Program-made: the position numbers and the translations under genes
Shown here: positions 1 to 8,195 of the stretch, one piece after another
Position numbering within the stretch: the first letter of the stretch is position 1
How the letters are laid out: the number at the start of each line of letters is the position of its first letter
Notes under the pieces: model-generated
The model's database searches: none
Seen by the model: only the letters and a program-made list of their open reading frames with translations
What the model was told of the DNA's origin: nothing
Source of the DNA: Bradyrhizobium algeriense
GTDB taxonomy: Bacteria; Pseudomonadota; Alphaproteobacteria; Rhizobiales; Xanthobacteraceae
Direction of reading: 5' to 3'
DNA length: 64,000 nucleotides
Assembly: GCF_003062295.1 (NCBI RefSeq)
Contig: NZ_PYCN01000002.1
Span: 248,001-312,000 of the forward strand

Positions 1-317
1 AACTCTAGGTCGGAACGGTTGAAGAGGCCTTGACGAACAGACTGAACGATTGATTAAGGCGGGCGAAGAATCTGTGCCCCGGAATCATACGGGTGGGCCG
101 CCGCGGCGTTGAATAAGGGACCGGGCACAACGGCCGATCCGAAAGTCGTTCTCAGAAGTTACGCTGGGCGCGGAACCGAACGAGCCCGTCAGGCGGCAAA
201 ACGCATATCAGCACTTCCGCACGCACGCGCCGCGCGCTTTACCGCGCGGTAAAATCCTGCTCCAACTGTCACAACTCGGCCGGACCGAACCGGCCTGCAA
301 TCCAGGGGGAGACCGTC
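1..317. other. Intergenic left edge, no gene seen
   Basis: No open frame here has a recognisable product; the one antisense frame that reaches in is a shadow of the downstream gene. The stretch ends in a purine-rich ribosome binding site (about 304-312) before the ATG at 318 and holds a perfect 16-base palindrome, listed separately. It is best read as the leader and promoter region of the thiamine-diphosphate enzyme gene. Confidence 0.6.
238..253. promoter_or_regulatory. Perfect 16-bp palindrome, candidate operator
   Basis: TTTACCGCGCGGTAAA is a perfect palindrome ending 64 bases before the ATG at 318, a normal distance for a repressor or activator site. No regulator gene adjoins it, so the cognate protein is unknown. 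Perfect symmetry over 16 bases is seen directly; the operator role is inference. Confidence 0.4.
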
Positions 318-1952
318 ATGAAGCTCGGCGCCGCCATTGCGGAAATCATGAAGCGGGAGGGGATCGAAATCCTCTGCGGCTACCCGGTCAATCATCTCAT
401 TGAATATGCCGCCAATGCCGACATCCGCCCGGTGATGGTGCGCCAGGAACGCATCGGCGTTCACATGGCGGACGCGATCTCGCGCGTCACCTCAGGGCAA
501 TCGATCGGCGCGTTCTGCATGCAGCACGGGCCCGGCGCCGAGAACGCGATGGGCGGCGTGGCGCAATGTTACGGCGAATCGGTGCCCGTGCTGGTGCTGC
601 CGATGGGCTATGCGCGCCGCCTCGCCAATATCGACCCGAACTTCAACTCCAGCCAGGCGATGAAGGCGTTCTCGAAATCGTCCGAGCCGATCAACATCGC
701 CACTGAGGTCTGCAACATTTTCCGGCGCGCGTTCACCAAACTGAAGAACGGCCGCGGCGGGCCGGTCATCGTCGAAATCCCGGCCGACATGTGGAACGAG
801 GAAGTGCCGGAACCGCTGAACTACACGCCGGTGCTGCGCACCCGCTACGGCGCGGATCCCCTGCATGTGAAGGAAGCGGCGGCTCTCCTTGTCGCGGCGA
901 AGCGCCCGGTGATCTATGCCGGCCAGGGCGTGCATTACGCCAAAGCCTGGCCGCAGCTCAGGCGGCTGGCCGAGCGCCTCGCCATCCCGGTCACAACCAG
1001 CCTTGGCGGCAAATCATCCTTTCCGGAGACGCATCCGCTGTCGCTGGGGTCGGGCGGCCTCGCCGTGCCGCGCGCGGTGCCGAAATTCCTGGGCGAAGCC
1101 GACGTGATCTTCGGCATCGGCTGCTCGTTCACCGAGACGTCATTCGGCATCGCCATGCCCAAGGGCAAGACCATCATCCATTCGACGCTCGACCCCAACC
1201 ATCTCAACAAGGATGTCGAGGCCAAAATCGGCCTGGTCGGCGACGCCGGGCTCGTGCTCGACGCGCTATTGGAAGAGATCGTCAAGACCGTTACGACGGA
1301 TCGCGACGCGACGGCAGTAGCCGCCGAGATCGCGGCCTCGCACAAGGAGTGGCTGGCGAAATGGATGCCGAAGCTGACGCATAACGATGCGCCGCTGAAC
1401 CCCTACCGCGTGCTGTGGGATCTGCAGCATACCGTCGACATCAACAACACCATCATCACCCATGATGCCGGCAGCCCGCGCGACCAGCTCTCGCCGTTCT
1501 GGAAATCGGTCGAACCGCTCTCTTATATCGGCTGGGGCAAGACCACGCAGCTCGGCTACGGCCTCGGCCTTGCCATGGGCGCCAAGCTGGCAAAACCCGA
1601 CAAGCTCTGCATCAATGTCTGGGGCGATGCCGCGATCGGCTTCACCGGCATGGATTTCGAAACCGCGGTGCGCGAGCGCATCCCGATCATGTCGATCCTT
1701 TTGAACAATTTTTCCATGGCGATCGAATTGAAGGTGATGCCGATCTCGACCGAGAAATACCGCTCCACCGACATTTCCGGCGACTACGCGGCGATGGCGC
1801 GCGCGTTCGGCGGCTATGGCGAACGGGTGTTGAGGCCGGAAGACATCATCCCCGCCATCCAGCGCGGCATTGCGAAGACCAAAGAAGGTGTCCCGGTGCT
1901 GCTGGAATTCATCACCAGCAAGGAGACCGAGGTGTCGCGGCCGGGGACCTGA
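318..1952 (+). CDS. Thiamine pyrophosphate-requiring enzyme, acetolactate synthase-like
   Basis: A 544-residue member of the acetolactate synthase/benzoylformate decarboxylase superfamily of ThDP enzymes, which break or make C-C bonds next to a keto group. The N-terminal pyrimidine-binding domain (about 1-170) holds the activating glutamate in RQER (E44); a central domain (about 190-330) follows; the C-terminal diphosphate domain carries the Mg/ThDP motif starting GDA near residue 436 and ending NN about 28 residues later. Length fits the family. The ATG follows a strong purine-rich ribosome binding site. A damaged glutamine amidotransferase gene starts 33 bases downstream, so the two were probably one operon. 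The substrate cannot be deduced: the protein has no regulatory subunit beside it and the context is not branched-chain amino acid synthesis, so ilvB is not assigned. Confidence 0.85.
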   Translation: MKLGAAIAEIMKREGIEILCGYPVNHLIEYAANADIRPVMVRQERIGVHMADAISRVTSGQSIGAFCMQHGPGAENAMGGVAQCYGESVPVLVLPMGYARRLANIDPNFNSSQAMKAFSKSSEPINIATEVCNIFRRAFTKLKNGRGGPVIVEIPADMWNEEVPEPLNYTPVLRTRYGADPLHVKEAAALLVAAKRPVIYAGQGVHYAKAWPQLRRLAERLAIPVTTSLGGKSSFPETHPLSLGSGGLAVPRAVPKFLGEADVIFGIGCSFTETSFGIAMPKGKTIIHSTLDPNHLNKDVEAKIGLVGDAGLVLDALLEEIVKTVTTDRDATAVAAEIAASHKEWLAKWMPKLTHNDAPLNPYRVLWDLQHTVDINNTIITHDAGSPRDQLSPFWKSVEPLSYIGWGKTTQLGYGLGLAMGAKLAKPDKLCINVWGDAAIGFTGMDFETAVRERIPIMSILLNNFSMAIELKVMPISTEKYRSTDISGDYAAMARAFGGYGERVLRPEDIIPAIQRGIAKTKEGVPVLLEFITSKETEVSRPGT

Positions 1953-1985
1953 GGAGCGACGCAACAGATTACCGGATACCCGCTC

Positions 1986-2698
1986 ATGCCGCGTATTACG
2001 ATCCTGGAGACCGGACTGGTCAGCCCGAAAAACCGCGAGCTCCACGGAACGTATCCGCAGATGTTCGAGCATATGTTGGCGCTGCCGACCCCTCCGTCAC
2101 GTTCAATACCGTCAGCATTGCCGCCGGCGAGCCGCTGCCTGATATCGGCGGGCTGGAGGCGATCCTCATCACGGGATCGCCGGCCGGCGTCTATGACGGG
2201 CTCGAGTGGATCGCGCCGCTCGAAGAATTCGTGCGCACAGCAAATGAGAGCAAGGTGTCCATGGTCGGCGTCTGCTTCGGTCATCAACTGATCGCGCAGG
2301 CGTTGGGCGGCACGGTGCGCAAGTCGGAGAAAGGTTGGGGGCTGGGAAGGCACGTCTACGACGTAGCGGCCGGCAATGGCCTGATCGAAGGCACGCACAT
2401 CGCGCTCGCCTGCTCGCACCAGGATCAGGTCATCACGCCGCCAGCGGGCGCCCAAACGATCCTGTCCTCGGATTTCACGCCGCATGCCGGGCTGCTCTAC
2501 GCCGGCGACACCACGTTTTCGGTGCAGGCACATCCGGAATTCACCATCGGCTTCGCGCTGGCCTGCTGCGAGATGGTGCGCAGCAAGGGCGATGCGCCTG
2601 ACAGCCTCGTCGCAGCTGCAAAGGGCTCGCTTGCCGAGCCGCTGGAAAACGCCAGGCTCGGGGGCGCGATCACGCGTTTCCTCACGCGATCAAGGTGA
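1986..2698 (+). pseudogene. Class I glutamine amidotransferase (GATase1), frameshifted
   Basis: The N-terminal part (MPRITILETG..., from 1986) and the C-terminal part lie in different frames. Reading must shift at about 2079-2081, inside GGCGCTGCC: the upstream frame gives MLALPTPP, whereas reading the other frame from 2081 gives AADPSVTFNTVS and continues without a stop to 2698. One missing base explains it. The rebuilt protein of about 237 residues has the amidotransferase nucleophile in GVCFGHQ and the histidine in QAHPEF, so it resembles GuaA-like glutamine amidotransferases that hydrolyse glutamine or act on gamma-glutamyl compounds. All other residues look conserved, so the lesion is either very recent or a sequence error. 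If the lesion is real, the start codon at 1986 makes only a truncated product lacking the catalytic cysteine. Confidence 0.8.
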
Positions 2699-2841
2699 CG
2701 TGAGATGGGCGACCGGGCAGAAAGGCTGCCTTAAGACCTCCATGAGCGCTGGCTCTAACGCTTCCGGGATGAAATAATCTGACTGGAACCGGGGCAAGGC
2801 GGCCTGTTTGGCCCTGCCCGCGCGTCAGGCACGGTGTCGGA

Positions 2842-5800
2842 ATGGCGACGTTTCCCGAGGACATGTCGGTCGCGATCGATGAGTTGGGGTCAGCCATCGC
2901 CGAAGTGGAGTCGCGCCTCGAATCCGCGCGCGCCGAACGCGATGAGGCGAAGGCGCGCCAGATCGAACTTGAGTTGGAGAATGCGGGGCTGCGCCGCGAA
3001 CTGGCGCTGGCGCGCGACCAAAATGAGCGGTTGTTCAGCGAGACACCCGAGGCACTGGAGCGGCAGACCGCCACGGCCGAAATCCTGAAGGTGATCGCCT
3101 CCACGCCCTCCGATGTGCAGCCGGTATTCGAGGCTATCGCGTCGAGCGCCAAGCGCCTGCTTGGCGGATTTTCGACCACGGTGCTGCACTTCATTGACGA
3201 TGAGCTTCACCTCGTAGCCTACACGCCGACCAGTCCCGAGGCCGATGAAGCGCTAAAGTCCTCCTTCCCGCGGAAGCTTGCGGAATTCCCGACCTTTGCA
3301 CTGGTCCGCAACGGCGAGACCGTCCAGTTCGCCGACACCGAAGCCGAAGAGGTGCCGGAAGCGAACCGCGAATTGGCCCGGCTGCGCGGCTTCCGCAGCG
3401 TGTTGTTCACGCCGCTGATGAACCGCGGTACGTCCGTCGGCATGATCAGCGTGACCCGCGCCGAACCCGGCGCCTTCGCACCCCATCACGCGCAGCTGTT
3501 GCAGACCTTCGCCGACCAGGCCGTGATCGCGATCGAAAACGCGCGGCTGTTCAACGAGACGAAGGAGGCGCTGGAACGGCAGACTGCCACCGCCGATATC
3601 TTGAAGGTGATCGCCTCCTCGCCCTCCGACGTGCAGCCGGTGTTCGATGCGATCGCGCACAGTGCCAACCGCCTGATCGGCGGCTTCTCGGCCGCTGTGT
3701 TCCGCTACAGCGACGGAAGGATTCATCTGGCTGCCTTCACGCCGACCGACGCGCAGGGCGATGCCGTGCTGCAATCCTCGTTCCCGGTCCCGCTCGCCGA
3801 GTTTCCGCCCTACCAGCTGACGCGCGAGGGCGCGCCGGCGGAGCTGCCCGATACCGATCTCGAACCGGCGGCGCGCGACATCGCGCGCGCCCGCGGCTAT
3901 CGCAGCATGCTGTTCGCGCCGCTGATGAATGACGGCGAACCGGTCGGCATCATCACGGTGACCCGCGTCGCGCCCGGCCCGTTCGGCGAACAGCACGTCC
4001 GCCTGCTGCAGATGTTCGCCGACCAGGCCGTCATCGCGATCAAGAACGTCGGACTGTTCAACGAGGTGCAGGCGCGGACCAATGATCTCAGCGAGTCCTT
4101 GCGGCAGCAGACGGCGGTCGGCGACGTGCTCAAGACCATCAGCCGCTCTACCTTCGACCTGCAGCCGGTGCTCGATACGCTGGTGAATTCGGCGGCGCAG
4201 CTTTGTGACGCCGATATGGCCTTCATCATGCGCCGCGTCGGCGACGAGTATCGGGCGGGAGCCGCCGTCGGCTACACCGAGGCCTATATCGACTTCCTCA
4301 CGAATCATCCGCTGCCCGTTGACCGCGGCACGGTTACCGGCCGCGCTGTGCTCGAGAGTCGCCCGGTCCAAATTGCGGATGTCGTGGCTGATCCCGAATA
4401 CACACTGCATGAAACGACCACGCTGGCCGGCCAGCGGACGACCCTTGGCGTGCCATTGTTGCGCGAGAGCGAACCGATCGGGGTGATCGTACTGGCGCGC
4501 AAGCGGGTCGAGCCGTTCACGCAGCAGCAAATCGATCTCGTCGCCACCTTCGCCGACCAGGCCGTGATCGCGATCGAGAATGTGCGCTTGTTCAACGAGG
4601 TCCGGCAGCGCACCCGCGATCTCTCGGAAGCCCTTACCTACCAGACCGGCAGCGCCAATATCCTCCGCGTCATCGCGTCCTCACCAACCGACGTCGGACC
4701 GGTGCTCGACGCCATTGTCGAGAGTGCCTGCGAGCTTTGCGACGCCAATGATGCTATCGTGTACCTGAAAGAAGACGATCATCTCAGCTACAAAGCACAT
4801 CATGGCCCAATACCCGTCATATTTGGCGAGAAGCGCGCGATTAACCGTGATTATGTCGCCGGACGCTCGGTTGTGGACAAGATGCCGATACATGTGGGCG
4901 ACGTGTTTTCGGAGGACGGCAGCGAGTTTCCGGAAGCCCGAGAGCTGTCGCGAAGCGAAGGCATTCGCAGCATATTGAGCGCGCCGCTGCTGCGCGAGAA
5001 CGAAAGCATCGGCGCGATCTTGCTTAGACGTACGGAGGTGCACCCGTTTACCGACAAACAGATCAGCCTGCTTCAGACCTTTGCCGACCAAGCGGTGATC
5101 GCCATCGGCAATGTCCACCTGTTCGAGGAGGTGCAGGCAAGAACGCACGAACTGACGGAATCCCTGCAGCAGCAAACTGCCACCGCTGACGTACTTAGGG
5201 TGATCAGTGCTTCGCCCGGTGAGCTTGAGCCGGTGTTCCAGGCCATGCTGGAAAACGCGGTGCGCCTCTGCGAGGCGAAGTTTGCGATGCTGCGCCTGTT
5301 GGAGGGCGATCAATTTCGTGCGGTCGGCATGTGGAATTTGCCTCCCGACTACAGCGAATTCCTTGCGCAGAATCCCATCCGCATCAACGCCAAGATTCCG
5401 CTGGGCCGCCTCGTGAACTCGAAGCAGCCGGTTCACGTCCATGATGTCCTGCAGGATGAGTCCTATCTTGAGCGCTATCCGGGCATGATCGCTCTCGCGG
5501 AGATCGGCGGCGCCCGCACGCTACTGCAAGTGCCCATGCTCAAGGAGGGTCACCTCGTCGGCAGCATCGGCATCTACCGTCAGGAGGTCCGCCCCTTCAC
5601 CGACAAGCAGATCGCGCTGGTGCAGAATTTCGCCTCCCAGGCGGTGATCGCGATCGAAAATGCCCGGCTCCTTAACGAGCTGCGCCAACGTACCAGCGAA
5701 CTATCAAAATCCCTTGACGACCTCCGTACCGCGCAGGACCGCCTGGTGCAGACCGAAAAGCTCGCTTCGCTCGGCCAGCTCACCGCCGGCATCGCGCATG

Positions 5801-6549
5801 AGATCAAGAACCCGCTCAACTTCGTGAACAATTTCGCCGCCCTCTCAGCCGAATTGACCGAGGAGCTGAACGATGTCCTCAAGCCGGCCGAGATCGCCGA
5901 AAAAGTCCGCGCGGAAGTCGACGAACTGACGGGGCTTTTGAGGGACAACCTTGCCAGAGTCGTGCAACACGGCAAGCGCGCTGATTCCATTGTCAAGAAC
6001 ATGCTCCTGCATTCGCGCGAGGGGGGCGGCGAGCACCGGCTGTCCGACATCAACGCACTGGTGGATGAGAGCCTCAACCTCGCCTATCACGGCGCCCGCG
6101 CCGAGAAGCCGGGATTCAATGTAACGCTGGAGCGCGACTTAGATCCCGCCGCGGGCCAGATCGACGTGTTGCCGCAGGAGATTACCCGCGTGTTCCTCAA
6201 CCTGGTCTCCAACGGATTCTACGCCGTGACCAAGCGCCGGAAGGAAGGCGGCGAGCCTGGCTTCGAGCCGACCCTGCGGGCCAGCACCAGAAGCCTCGGC
6301 GATGCCGTCGAAATCCGCATCCGCGACAACGGCACCGGCATTCCGCCCGAGGTGAAGGAGAAGATGTTCAACCCTTTCTTCACCACCAAGCCGGCCGGCG
6401 AAGGGACCGGTTTGGGACTATCGATGAGCCACGATATCATCGTGAAACAACATGGCGGCACAATTGACGTGGATACTGAACAAGGCCATTTCACCGAATT
6501 CCGCATCGTGTTGCCGCGAACAAGCAATTTTGCAGAATCTAGAGGATAG
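2842..6549 (+). CDS. Soluble sensor histidine kinase with five tandem GAF domains
   Basis: A 1235-residue cytoplasmic kinase with no membrane segment. After a coiled-coil start (about 1-65) come five repeats of a linker helix (ERQTAT.ILKVI or similar) plus a GAF domain, beginning near residues 70, 242, 418, 595 and 772. A further coiled coil (about 946-975) leads to the dimerisation box LTAGIAHEIKNPLNF with phospho-acceptor H986, then an HATPase domain with the N box (LNLVSNGFYAV), G1 box (DNGTGIP) and G2 box (GEGTGLGLSMS). GAF domains bind small ligands or act as redox sensors; no haem or bilin cysteine can be picked out. Two receiver proteins follow in the same operon, the first 2 bases after the stop, so they are the likely phosphorylation targets. 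Five GAF domains is unusually many. Confidence 0.9.
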   Translation: MATFPEDMSVAIDELGSAIAEVESRLESARAERDEAKARQIELELENAGLRRELALARDQNERLFSETPEALERQTATAEILKVIASTPSDVQPVFEAIASSAKRLLGGFSTTVLHFIDDELHLVAYTPTSPEADEALKSSFPRKLAEFPTFALVRNGETVQFADTEAEEVPEANRELARLRGFRSVLFTPLMNRGTSVGMISVTRAEPGAFAPHHAQLLQTFADQAVIAIENARLFNETKEALERQTATADILKVIASSPSDVQPVFDAIAHSANRLIGGFSAAVFRYSDGRIHLAAFTPTDAQGDAVLQSSFPVPLAEFPPYQLTREGAPAELPDTDLEPAARDIARARGYRSMLFAPLMNDGEPVGIITVTRVAPGPFGEQHVRLLQMFADQAVIAIKNVGLFNEVQARTNDLSESLRQQTAVGDVLKTISRSTFDLQPVLDTLVNSAAQLCDADMAFIMRRVGDEYRAGAAVGYTEAYIDFLTNHPLPVDRGTVTGRAVLESRPVQIADVVADPEYTLHETTTLAGQRTTLGVPLLRESEPIGVIVLARKRVEPFTQQQIDLVATFADQAVIAIENVRLFNEVRQRTRDLSEALTYQTGSANILRVIASSPTDVGPVLDAIVESACELCDANDAIVYLKEDDHLSYKAHHGPIPVIFGEKRAINRDYVAGRSVVDKMPIHVGDVFSEDGSEFPEARELSRSEGIRSILSAPLLRENESIGAILLRRTEVHPFTDKQISLLQTFADQAVIAIGNVHLFEEVQARTHELTESLQQQTATADVLRVISASPGELEPVFQAMLENAVRLCEAKFAMLRLLEGDQFRAVGMWNLPPDYSEFLAQNPIRINAKIPLGRLVNSKQPVHVHDVLQDESYLERYPGMIALAEIGGARTLLQVPMLKEGHLVGSIGIYRQEVRPFTDKQIALVQNFASQAVIAIENARLLNELRQRTSELSKSLDDLRTAQDRLVQTEKLASLGQLTAGIAHEIKNPLNFVNNFAALSAELTEELNDVLKPAEIAEKVRAEVDELTGLLRDNLARVVQHGKRADSIVKNMLLHSREGGGEHRLSDINALVDESLNLAYHGARAEKPGFNVTLERDLDPAAGQIDVLPQEITRVFLNLVSNGFYAVTKRRKEGGEPGFEPTLRASTRSLGDAVEIRIRDNGTGIPPEVKEKMFNPFFTTKPAGEGTGLGLSMSHDIIVKQHGGTIDVDTEQGHFTEFRIVLPRTSNFAESRG

Positions 6550-6551
6550 CC

Positions 6552-6941
6552 GTGAGTGTTCTGGTTCTGGTTGTGGATGATGAGCCCGACGTGGAAGCGT
6601 TGTTCCGCCAGCAATTCCGCCGCGATCTGCGCGCGCAGCGTTTCGTCATGGACTTCGCCAGTTCCGCGCCGGATGCGCTGGCGCGCGTCGGCTCGACCAT
6701 CGAGCATTCGCTGATCCTGGTCCTGTCCGATATCAACATGCCCGGCATGACGGGGCTGGAAATGCTGCCGAAGATCAAGGAAATGCGGCCCGAGGTGCCG
6801 GTCATCATGATCACGGCCTATGGCGATGCCGACACCAGGCGCAAGGCACTCGAGAACGGCGCAACTGGCCTTCTGACCAAACCGATCGACTTCGTGACGC
6901 TGCGTCAGGAGATCGATGCCAGGCTCGAGCAAGCCGCATGA
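6552..6941 (+). CDS. Single-domain response regulator (CheY-like receiver)
   Basis: A 129-residue stand-alone receiver. The acidic pocket is DDE near residues 9-11, the phospho-acceptor is D60 in LSDINMPG and the conserved lysine is K110 in LTKPID. There is no output domain, so it works as a phosphate relay or through protein contacts. It starts at a GTG only 2 bases after the kinase stop and overlaps the next gene by 4 bases (ATGA), which points to translational coupling of kinase, receiver and receiver-cyclase. The likely role is phosphorylation by the upstream five-GAF kinase and competition or relay with the receiver of the downstream cyclase. Confidence 0.88.
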   Translation: MSVLVLVVDDEPDVEALFRQQFRRDLRAQRFVMDFASSAPDALARVGSTIEHSLILVLSDINMPGMTGLEMLPKIKEMRPEVPVIMITAYGDADTRRKALENGATGLLTKPIDFVTLRQEIDARLEQAA

Positions 6942-8185
6942 CCGCAACAATCCTCGTGGTCGACGATGAGCCGGATCTGGAGGCGTTGGTCCTTCAGAAA
7001 TTCCGACGGCAGGTTCGCGAGGGTTTGGTCAGCTTCATGTTTGCGCGTGACGGGCTCGAGGCGTTGCAGTCGCTAGAAGAGCATCCGCACGTCGACTTGG
7101 TGGTCGCCGACATCAACATGCCACGAATGGACGGCTTGTCGCTGCTCGCCAAGCTGCAAGAATCCGAGGACAAGAAATCTACCATTATCGTGTCGGCCTA
7201 CGGCGACATGAGCAACATCCGCACCGCGATGAATCGCGGCGCATTCGACTTCCTGACCAAGCCGATCGATTTCGCCGATCTCGAAGCGACGATCGACAAG
7301 ACGCTGCGGCACATCGAAATGCTACGCGAGACACGTCGCCGTCAGGCGGAAGCCGAGCGCGCCCATGCTTCGCTCTCCCGCTATTTCTCGCCCGAGCTCG
7401 CCAAGCGGCTTGCGTCCAGCGTGGGCGACAGCACGGAGGTAACTTGGCGCCACGTTGCGGTCATCTTCACCGACATAACCGGCTTCACCTCGCTCGTGGA
7501 GACTGCCGCGCCCGAACTCCTTGGGGAACTGCTCAACCAATATGTGGCCGGAATGACCGACGTCGTCTTCGCGCATGAGGGGACCGTGGCAAAGGTGATC
7601 GGCGATGCGATCGAGGTACTGTTCAATGCGCCCAGCGACCAGCCCGACTATGCGACGCGCGCAGTCGCCTGCGCGCGGGAGCTCGACGCATGGGGGGAGG
7701 CGTTTCGCGAACGGTGGAAGGCGAGAGCCGTGAATTTCGGCGCCACCCGCATCGGCGTTCACGCCGGCCCTGCACTGGTCGGCAATTTCGGGGGCGGCCG
7801 CTTCTTTGACTATACTGCTTACGGCGACACCATCAACACGGCGGCGAGGCTTGAAGCGGCGAACAAGTTTCTCGGCACCCGGATCTGCGTCAGCGCGACA
7901 ATTGCAAACGCGGTAGAGAATTTCAGGGGCCGACCGGTCGGCGATCTCATGCTGCGTGGGCGCAGCGAACCATTGCGCGCTTACGAGCCCTTATCGGCAG
8001 CGAGTTTCGGGGCGCCGGCGACATCGCAGTATGGCGAAGCTTTCGCCAAGCTTGAGGCCGGTGATCGCAATGCAATGCCGGCCTTTGCTGCACTTGTCGG
8101 CTCACACGCCGAGGATCCTCTGGCCAACTTTCACCTAAAGCGGCTGCTCAACGGCGCGAAGGGTGTCCGTATGCAGCTTGAATAG
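6938..8185 (+). CDS. Response regulator fused to class III adenylate cyclase
   Basis: A 415-residue fusion. Residues 1-125 are a receiver with phospho-acceptor D58 (VADINMPR) and the lysine in LTKPID; a helical linker (about 125-150) leads to a class III nucleotide cyclase domain (about 165-340). Metal-binding aspartates are D179 (FTDITGFT) and D223 ([11 protein letters not shown]); the adenine-specifying pair appears as K219 and D296; N300 and R304 in [11 protein letters not shown] fit the transition-state residues. So it should make cAMP from ATP under control of receiver phosphorylation. It is the last gene of the kinase operon and ends 10 bases from the convergent MFS gene, with no evident terminator between them. 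Confidence 0.9.
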   Translation: MTATILVVDDEPDLEALVLQKFRRQVREGLVSFMFARDGLEALQSLEEHPHVDLVVADINMPRMDGLSLLAKLQESEDKKSTIIVSAYGDMSNIRTAMNRGAFDFLTKPIDFADLEATIDKTLRHIEMLRETRRRQAEAERAHASLSRYFSPELAKRLASSVGDSTEVTWRHVAVIFTDITGFTSLVETAAPELLGELLNQYVAGMTDVVFAHEGTVAKVIGDAIEVLFNAPSDQPDYATRAVACARELDAWGEAFRERWKARAVNFGATRIGVHAGPALVGNFGGGRFFDYTAYGDTINTAARLEAANKFLGTRICVSATIANAVENFRGRPVGDLMLRGRSEPLRAYEPLSAASFGAPATSQYGEAFAKLEAGDRNAMPAFAALVGSHAEDPLANFHLKRLLNGAKGVRMQLE

Positions 8186-8195
8186 CCAAGCAGCC

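Noticed and set aside
1266..2072. Long antisense frame opposite the thiamine-diphosphate enzyme gene
   Set aside because: Mirror of a high-GC coding frame; Arg/His-rich low-information protein, no ribosome site and no family character.
2780..2815. GC-rich hairpin-like stretch before the five-GAF kinase
   Set aside because: Stem is imperfect and there is no T run, so it is not called a terminator.
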